A DNA stretch of 64,000 nt from Actinomyces glycerinitolerans (lineage in GTDB: Bacteria; Actinomycetota; Actinomycetes; Actinomycetales; Actinomycetaceae), in NCBI RefSeq assembly GCF_900098745.1, contig NZ_FQTT01000016.1:15118-79117 (forward strand), given 5' to 3'. The notes beneath the pieces were generated by a model. It was not told the DNA's origin, did not search any database, and was given only the letters and a program-made list of their open reading frames with translations. Numbering within the stretch: the stretch's first letter is position 1; the number at the start of each line of letters is the position of its first letter. The position numbers were made by a program, and so were the translations under genes. Positions 58,410 to 64,000 of this stretch are shown piece after piece.

Positions 58410-59845
58410 TTCATGACCTCCTCGACCTCGGTGAGCCGCCCGAGGCGAGCACGCAGGGCCAACATGGCGGTGTAGGTGGTGTACACGCGCATGGGGCGGT
58501 CTTCAGCGGCGGCACGCGCGCGCAGGGTGTCCAGGCCGGCCTCCAGGTCCGGTTCGACGACGCCGACGGGTACCTCGTCGTAGCGCAGCCGCAGCGCCAT
58601 GTCCCAGGCGCGCACCCCGGTGACGACGGCGACCCCGGCCCGCTTGAGGGAGGTGAAGTCCACGTCCCACAGCCAGGACATGTCACGGCCGTCGGCGTAC
58701 TCGTCGTTGATGGCGATCATGATGAGCTCGTCGGGCCGACCCCGGCCCGCGGCGGGTGCTGCAGTGGTGCTGGGCGCGCTGCCGGCATCCACGGTGTCGG
58801 TCCGACTGGTGGCGTCGGCCTGGGCGGTGGGCGCGGACATGAGGCTCATGCGGAAGCCCGCCGGATTCTTCACCAGGGACAGCTGCACCGGACGACCGTC
58901 CAGGGTGATGACCTCACCGCGGCCGAAGGCCGGGCGGATCTCGGACAGGGTCGCCAGCAGGCGTGGCAGGTCGGCCCGGTCGCCAAGCACCTCCAGCACC
59001 AGGGTCAGGGCGGCACAGGCGTTGAGCACATTGTGGATGCCCGGAATGGCGAAGGCGACCCGGTGTTCGGTGCCGTCCACCTCAATGGTGGCCTCGTTGC
59101 CGGCCAGCGCCACCAGGCGCACGCGCGGAGCCGGGCAGGGGGAGTCGGCGCCGGCGGTGGACTCGACGGCGTCGTCGGCGAGCGCCCCGGGTGCGCCGCC
59201 CGCGTCCGCCTGCTCGGTACGCAGATCGTCGTCGGACAGGAAAACCGAACGCAGGGCGGGGCCGACCCCGAAGGCGGCGGTGCGGGAGGCCAGGCCCCCC
59301 AGGAAGCGCTCCCCGTTCAGGCGCGGGTCGTCGGCGTTGACCACCACCACGTCGCGCGTGGCCAGGGCGGCCTGGCGCAGCAGGGAGGCGGTGTAGTCGA
59401 TCTCGCCGAAGCGGTCGAGCTGGTCGCGCATGACGTTGAGCATGAGCGCCGCCCGCGGCCTGACGGAGCGGACGAAGTGGACGGCGTGGGCCTCGTCGAG
59501 CTCCAGCACGGCGACGTCGGCGTCCAGGTGGCCGGCGGCGTTGACCTCGGTGAGTAGGGCGGCGAGCACTCCGCGCACGAAGTTGGAGCCGGTGCGGTTG
59601 GTGAAGACCTTCAAGCCCTGGTCGCGCAGCAGCTGGACGACCATCTTGGTGGTGGTGGTCTTGCCGTTCGTGCCGGAGACGAGCACCACCCCGTGCGGCA
59701 GCCGGTCCAGGGTGCGGGCGAGGAAGCCGGGGTCCGTGCGCTCCATGACCAGGCCGGGGAAGGCGGTGCCACCGGAGCCGCCGCCGCGCAGGCGAGCCAG
59801 GGTGCGGGCCGTACGGCCGAGTGCGACGGTGAGGCGTGAACGCAT
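58406..59845 (-). CDS. murT: Lipid II isoglutaminyl synthase, Mur-ligase-like subunit MurT
   Basis: This subunit activates D-iGlu of lipid II with ATP. The P-loop is SGTNGKTTTTK (57-67), the Mur ligase middle domain has LELDEAHAVHF, and the DUF1727 C-terminal domain has the catalytic Asp in WLWDVDFTSL. It has 479 residues. The four-cysteine zinc ribbon that interrupts the middle domain of firmicute MurT is missing; residues about 205-245 are instead an Ala/Gly/Asp linker. Only two scattered Cys occur. AGGAG precedes the ATG. Confidence 0.94.
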   Translation of the reverse strand: MRSRLTVALGRTARTLARLRGGGSGGTAFPGLVMERTDPGFLARTLDRLPHGVVLVSGTNGKTTTTKMVVQLLRDQGLKVFTNRTGSNFVRGVLAALLTEVNAAGHLDADVAVLELDEAHAVHFVRSVRPRAALMLNVMRDQLDRFGEIDYTASLLRQAALATRDVVVVNADDPRLNGERFLGGLASRTAAFGVGPALRSVFLSDDDLRTEQADAGGAPGALADDAVESTAGADSPCPAPRVRLVALAGNEATIEVDGTEHRVAFAIPGIHNVLNACAALTLVLEVLGDRADLPRLLATLSEIRPAFGRGEVITLDGRPVQLSLVKNPAGFRMSLMSAPTAQADATSRTDTVDAGSAPSTTAAPAAGRGRPDELIMIAINDEYADGRDMSWLWDVDFTSLKRAGVAVVTGVRAWDMALRLRYDEVPVGVVEPDLEAGLDTLRARAAAEDRPMRVYTTYTAMLALRARLGRLTEVEEVMK

Positions 59846-59878
59846 GGGGCTCCTGCTTGTGGTCGACGGCGGACCGCC

Positions 59879-61555
59879 TCAGTCTAGATGAGTGCCTCCG
59901 CGTTGGCGGTGTGACGTGGAGGCGGGCGGGACGACGACGCGCAGTGCGGCGGGCTCGGCCTCGGCGACCAGCTTCCGGGTGCGGCCCACGGGGTCGCCGT
60001 CGAGCTCGAAGGGGACCGGCTCGGGCGTGGTCAGGGTCAGCCGACGGGCCTGGTGGTGGCTGAGGCCGTCGACGTCCTGGCCGATCAGCAGGCCGGCGCC
60101 GACCTTGGCCCAGTCGGTGATCCGGTTGGGGCCGGTGAGAAGCAGGTCCACGCGGCCGTCGTCGGGGGCGGCGTGGGGGAAGATCGTCATGCCGCCGGTG
60201 ATGGTGCCGACGTTGCCCAGCAGTGCCATGACCACTCGGTGCTCGGCGGAGGCGGCGGGAGTGCCCGCGCCGGTGCCGCTGTCTTCGTCGCCGTCGAGCT
60301 CCACCCGCACCGTGAACGGGTCCGGCACCGCGTTCTGCACCGCGGCCACCACGTAGGCGCCGGAGCGGATCACCTTCTTCAGATCCTCGCTGGTGTCCGC
60401 CATGATGCGGGCATCCAGGCCGAGGCCGGCCATGACCACGAAGCGTTCGGTGCCGCCGTCCCAGGTGCAGCGCACGACGTCGATGGCGCGGGTGGGGCCG
60501 GACAGGGCCAGGCGCAGGGCGGCGTCGGTGTCGAGCGGCACCTGTAGGTTGCGGGCCAGCAGGTTGCCGGTGCCGGTGGGCAGCAACGCCATGGGCACGC
60601 CGCTTCCCGCCAGTTCGCTGGAGACGGCGCGCACGGTGCCGTCCCCGCCGGCGGCCAGCACCAGGTCGACGCCGGCGGCCAGGGCGCGGCGGGTCTGCTC
60701 GTGGCCGACGTCGTCGGGGGCGGTCTCCAACCAGAGGGTGGGCTGCCAGCCGGCCGCCAGCACTTCGGACTCCACGCGCCGACGCAGCAGAGACAGGTCG
60801 TCGAACTTGGTGGGGTTGTAGACGATGGCGGCGCGCTTGTCCACGGTGGTAGACGGCAGGCCGATATGCGCCCAGGACGCGAGGATCTCCTCGGTTCCGC
60901 CCACGCTGAGCGAGAAGGTCGCCACCGTCGCGCCGAGTAGCACGCCGCCGATCAGATCGGAGACGGACTGCAGGCCCATGGCCCACTGGCCCGCGCAGGT
61001 GACGGCGACGGCGACCACGCCCGCCAGCCGCCACAGGCGCACCTGGGAGGTGGGACGGCGGTGGGCCCGCGTGAGCGTGACCAGCACCCAGGCGGCCACG
61101 GTCATGGCGACGGCGTGCCCGGCGGGGTAGGCGAAGCCGCGGTAGGACAGGGAGTCGGCGAAGGCGGAGGAGGGGCGTGCGTGGTCGATCCAGGTGGCGA
61201 TGGCGATCTGGAGTGGCAGGCCGAGCAGGGAGGTGGTCAGGGCGGTCGACAGGCGCCGCATGCGCTGCTGGTAGGTGACGACGGCGGCCGCGGCGATGGC
61301 CGTGTAGATCAGCACCGGGTGGGTGAGCAGGGAGATCGCCTCGAGCACCTGCCCCCGTCCCGAGCGCGGTGGCAGCATGGGCACCGTCAGGGCGGCGTCG
61401 AGGCGGTCGGTGAGTCCGGTGCGAACCAGGACGGTCCAGGCGGCGAATGCCAGCGCGCCCAGGATCCAGGCGCCGTAGCCGAGCTCCCAGCGGCGGCGCA
61501 GGCGGTCGGCGACGCCGGCAAGCCGGTCGTTGAAAGTGCCGAGACGGGCGGACAC
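59879..61555 (-). CDS. PAP2 phosphatase fused to diacylglycerol/sphingosine-kinase-like domain
   Basis: This 558-residue fusion has an N-terminal six-span PAP2 domain (about 25-215) with DHARPSS, the conserved PAGHAVAMT and a late SDLIGG in place of the usual S-D-x-x-x-G/H. A DAGK catalytic domain follows (about 245-545), with the nucleotide-binding AAGGDGTVRAV and LLPTGTGNLLARNL. It could dephosphorylate a prenyl or lipid phosphate and phosphorylate a lipid at the same membrane. The GTG at 61555 has AAGGAG. It lies just upstream of murT (34 bp), probably in the same transcript. Confidence 0.88.
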   Translation of the reverse strand: MSARLGTFNDRLAGVADRLRRRWELGYGAWILGALAFAAWTVLVRTGLTDRLDAALTVPMLPPRSGRGQVLEAISLLTHPVLIYTAIAAAAVVTYQQRMRRLSTALTTSLLGLPLQIAIATWIDHARPSSAFADSLSYRGFAYPAGHAVAMTVAAWVLVTLTRAHRRPTSQVRLWRLAGVVAVAVTCAGQWAMGLQSVSDLIGGVLLGATVATFSLSVGGTEEILASWAHIGLPSTTVDKRAAIVYNPTKFDDLSLLRRRVESEVLAAGWQPTLWLETAPDDVGHEQTRRALAAGVDLVLAAGGDGTVRAVSSELAGSGVPMALLPTGTGNLLARNLQVPLDTDAALRLALSGPTRAIDVVRCTWDGGTERFVVMAGLGLDARIMADTSEDLKKVIRSGAYVVAAVQNAVPDPFTVRVELDGDEDSGTGAGTPAASAEHRVVMALLGNVGTITGGMTIFPHAAPDDGRVDLLLTGPNRITDWAKVGAGLLIGQDVDGLSHHQARRLTLTTPEPVPFELDGDPVGRTRKLVAEAEPAALRVVVPPASTSHRQRGGTHLD

Positions 61556-61697
61556 GGGGCTCCTTCACGCTGATGTCGCTGGGCGGCGCGCGGGCCGCCG
61601 GCGGTGCGGCGCCAAATTACCAGGGGCGCGTGCGGTGGAGCTGTGTGCCCGCCCGTCCCGACGAGGTGGGTGGGGATGCGGCGTCGGTTGTGCCCGG

Positions 61698-63014
61698 CTA
61701 CTTCACCTTCTTGATGAAGATGGCCAGCACACCGCCGACGATGGCGCAGATGCCGGCGAAGTAGCACAGTGCCGGGTAGTTCATCTTCTCCGGCGAGCCG
61801 ATGCCCAGGAAGAGCGGCGCCATGTACGGGGCGAGCGACTGGGGCAGGGCGTTGGCGATGTTGAACACGCCCAGGTCCTTGCCGGCGTTGTCCGGGTTGG
61901 GCAGGACGTCCACCACCAGGGCGAGGTCGACGGAGACGTAGACGCCGTAGGCCAGGCCCATGACGGCCTCCACCATGTAGAAGCCGGACACTGTGGTGGT
62001 GTGCGCCAGCATGAGCGTGCCGACGCCGAATAGCGCGGAGGCCAGGAACACGAAGATCTTGCGACGGTGGAGCCGGTCGGAGAGCTGCCCGCCGACGAAG
62101 CTCGCGGCCATGAGGAAGCAGGTGTAGATGAACACGGAGATTGTCACCGTGTTCCGCGCTTCGGCCTCGGTTAGGCTGACCCGGTGCACCAGGTACATGA
62201 GGCGGTAGGTGGTGAAGGAGAAGGCGCAGAAAGTGATAAGGAAGCGCCCGGCCCAGGCCAGGGCGTAGTCGGGGTGCTTGACGGGGTTGACCCAGAAGGT
62301 CTTGAGCAGGCCGATGAAATCGAGCCGCGGCGGCTTAATAGTCAGCTGCTTGTCCGGCAGGACGAAGGCGAACCAGGTCATGACCAGGATGGCCGGAATG
62401 GCCGGGCCGATAAACAGCATCGGGAGTCTGGTCGCCATGGCGCCGGCCCACCAGGTGGCGATGAGCTGGGCCAGGTTCTGGGCGATGGAGATCATGGAGC
62501 TGACGCGAGCCCGCTGTAACTCGGGTACCTGGTCGGATAGCACTGCCACGAAGGGTGCCAGGGCGGCGTTGGCTCCGATTTGGGCGATGAGCCAGCCGGC
62601 GGCGACCGCCGGTACGGTGTTGGTCAGGCCCATGATCGTCAGGCCGAGGGCCATTCCGAAGATGCCAATCACCAGCCAGGGGCGGCGCCGTCCCCAGCGC
62701 CACATGGTGCGGTCGGACACCTGCCCGAAGATGACGTTGGCGAAGACCGCGCCCAGTGCCCCCAGGCCGGCGATCTGGGATACGGCGTTGGCCTGCGCCG
62801 CCGAGTCGTGGGGGAACATGGCCATGGCCTTGGTCTGAATGGCCACGACCGCCGGCCCCATGAGGGCGATGAAGAAGAAGAGCTGGGCCAGGACGTAAGC
62901 CGCGATGAAGAACGGCTTGACCGGTTTGGTAGGCGGTGCGAAGAAGGCGTCGATCTCCTCCTGGGTGGCGCGCCCCCTGATCGAGAAGGTTTCTGAAGTT
63001 GGTGGCTCTGCCAT
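61698..63014 (-). CDS. MFS transporter, sugar:cation (GPH/sucrose-porter-like)
   Basis: This 438-residue protein has twelve spans, an unusually long first cytoplasmic segment (RGRATQEEIDAFFAPPTKPVKP), the MFS loop GQVSDRTMWRWGRRRPW between spans 2 and 3, and its relic GGQLSDRLHRRK in the second half. It resembles SLC45/GPH-like sugar porters. No sugar enzyme is adjacent, so the substrate is open. GAGGAGAT precedes the ATG. Confidence 0.88.
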   Translation of the reverse strand: MAEPPTSETFSIRGRATQEEIDAFFAPPTKPVKPFFIAAYVLAQLFFFIALMGPAVVAIQTKAMAMFPHDSAAQANAVSQIAGLGALGAVFANVIFGQVSDRTMWRWGRRRPWLVIGIFGMALGLTIMGLTNTVPAVAAGWLIAQIGANAALAPFVAVLSDQVPELQRARVSSMISIAQNLAQLIATWWAGAMATRLPMLFIGPAIPAILVMTWFAFVLPDKQLTIKPPRLDFIGLLKTFWVNPVKHPDYALAWAGRFLITFCAFSFTTYRLMYLVHRVSLTEAEARNTVTISVFIYTCFLMAASFVGGQLSDRLHRRKIFVFLASALFGVGTLMLAHTTTVSGFYMVEAVMGLAYGVYVSVDLALVVDVLPNPDNAGKDLGVFNIANALPQSLAPYMAPLFLGIGSPEKMNYPALCYFAGICAIVGGVLAIFIKKVK

Positions 63015-63243
63015 AGGGATCTCCTCGTCGAGATGGAAGGGAAAGTGAGCTGCACTACATATGTCAGCCTAAGCCCGTTGGGACCTCGACGTCACGCAAT
63101 CGTTTGACAGAGTTTTGTACCGCTCGGTCTGGGGGTGCGTCCCTGATCGCGGGAGGGTCCTCGTGCCGACCGTCGGCGTACCGCCGGCGCCTCCGGTCTT
63201 CCCACTGTTGAGCCTGCGCGTCGGATCTAGCTGGGGGAGCCGC

Positions 63244-63446
63244 TCACCGATTACCGGGCAGTGGCAGCTCCAGGTTGAAGGCGAGCACCATCGCCCGGGC
63301 ACGCATGTGCTCCTGCTCCTCGCCCAGGTAGCCGACAATGCGGCCGAGCGACGCCGTCGGAATGGTCAGTACGTTGTCCAGCGAGATGGCGCCGGGGTGG
63401 TCGAGCCCCTGCGCGGGACCCACCGGCACCTCGCTGGACAGCCCCT
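63244..63446 (-). pseudogene. 3' half of a MazF/PemK-type toxin gene
   Basis: The frame reads LSSEVPVGPAQGLDHPGAIS, then LDNVLTIPTASLGRIVGYLG and the C-terminal helix EEQEHMRARAMVLAFNLELP. This is the second half of a MazF/PemK endoribonuclease (full length about 105-110 residues). The first 45 or so residues, including the start and the N-terminal catalytic Arg region, are gone. The break is exactly where the MITE-like element begins (63446). No antitoxin is seen. It is not expected to be functional. Confidence 0.75.
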
Positions 63447-63885
63447 TAACCGGCTCTTCGCGTTTGTGGGTGTGGTCGGTGGGGGTTGGCGCTGTCGGCT
63501 GGGGTGCAGGGGTCGGGCCTTGTCATTGATGCCTGGGCCGGCAGTGTTCGGGGTGCGTGCGCAGGCCGATGCGGGGCCTGACGGTTCGTACCTTTGCTCC
63601 GATGATTCGTACTGTCTTGCGACGGTTCGGCACCCAGAGGTACGTACCGTCGCCGTTCATGCCGAAGCGTCAGTGCCAAGTGCCGAACCGTCAACTAAAC
63701 ATACGAACCGTCCGCCTCGCTTTCCACGGGAAGTGCCTACGGCGCATGCCCCACCCCACCTACCGTCACAACAAGCAGCCGACCGCCGACCAGAACACAC
63801 CACCAGCCACACCCTCAAACCGGAAGAGCCCCATAAGCGCCATATCTACGGATCTGGGCACGTAACCTCTACCGATCGCGGCGCG
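63446..63885. mobile_element. MITE-like element, copy 2 (no transposase)
   Basis: The left inverted repeat at 63446-63485 (TTAACCGGCTCTTCGCGTTTG...) matches the complement of 63800-63836 (CAAACCGGAAGAGCCCCATAA). The outer right end carries two ACCGAT/GGATCT-GGCACGTAA units (63846-63885). The interior shares the GACGGTTCGG palindrome cluster with copy 1. At about 440 bp it is shorter than copy 1. There is no coding capacity. It interrupts a MazF-type gene on its left. Beyond it, 63886-64000 shows no gene. Confidence 0.65.
63621..63692. repeat. Palindrome cluster GACGGTTCGGCAC inside element copy 2
   Basis: GACGGTTCGGCAC at 63621-63633 pairs with its complement at 63680-63692, around the GGTACGTACC palindrome. 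The first 32 bp are identical to 26487-26518. Further CGAACCGTC and GGTTCGTAC motifs flank it. Confidence 0.7.
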
Positions 63886-64000
63886 GCGGGTGCTCGGGCC
63901 ACGTCCGGGTGGTGGTCGGGCGGCGTATGGGTCGTATTCAGGTGCCCGGAGTAACCCGAGTCACGGAGGGGGGCTCTGGAATAGAACCGCCCCATGCAGG

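Noticed and set aside
63886-64000. Missing N-terminal half of the MazF gene beyond the element
   Set aside because: The minus-strand translation of this strip shows no MazF start motif (such as GDIW/RRPVVV), so it is not there within the window.

Overview
The window is from a high-GC Gram-positive bacterium, most like Actinomyces/Schaalia. This inference rests on very high GC, GTG/TTG starts, ATGA gene overlaps, Pro/Ala-rich linkers (DnaX, LysC, CpfC), the coproporphyrin-dependent heme pathway with a [2Fe-2S]-type ferrochelatase, MurT/GatD, and YbaB/WXG-like secretion-linked toxin loci. No rRNA, tRNA or CRISPR array was seen.

Layout. 0.4-5.5 kb: a lipoprotein, dnaX-recR, a second lipoprotein. 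5.5-11.8 kb (minus): two ABC-2 export systems around a NarL-type two-component pair. 11.9-16.5 kb: a decayed island holding an AAA-ATPase remnant, a PrsW-like membrane protease fused to a nuclease-like toxin tip and broken by several frameshifts, its probable immunity gene, and a scrap of a second immunity gene. 16.8-19.5 kb: lysC-asd, with a strong internal ribosome site for a LysC beta subunit. 20.5-26.2 kb: a PRD regulator, a complete lactose/cellobiose-type PTS and a GH1 6-phospho-beta-glucosidase. 26.2-27.0 kb: a MITE-like element. 27.1-29.4 kb: thioredoxin, Dps, zinc macrodomain, PspC.

29.6-42.5 kb is a divergent heme regulon. hemE-cgoX-hemC-hemD-hemB-hemL run on the minus strand and hemA-cpfC-chdC-radical SAM on the plus strand. 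Together they take glutamyl-tRNA to heme b through coproporphyrin. 42.7-49.9 kb: a FtsE/FtsX-like exporter flanked by short repeats, an Nfu-type Fe-S protein, a Fic/antitoxin pair and feoAB.

50.2-57.0 kb is the most interesting accessory region, a polymorphic-toxin locus. A YbaB-like protein and a WXG/EspC-like protein precede a 555-residue toxin whose tip carries a HAE...CPDC deaminase signature. Behind it lie an Imm5-like immunity gene, a broken REase-fold toxin tip, and a tandemly duplicated set of immunity-like genes with toxin-tail scraps.

57.1-63.0 kb: Nudix hydrolase, gatD-murT, a PAP2-DAG kinase fusion and an MFS sugar transporter. 63.2-64.0 kb: a MazF/PemK 3' remnant cut off by a second copy of the MITE-like element. 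Several dispersed repeat families are present: a 23-bp TACCGA-CTCGGCACGTAA type, the GACGGTTCGG palindrome type, and long perfect hairpins.
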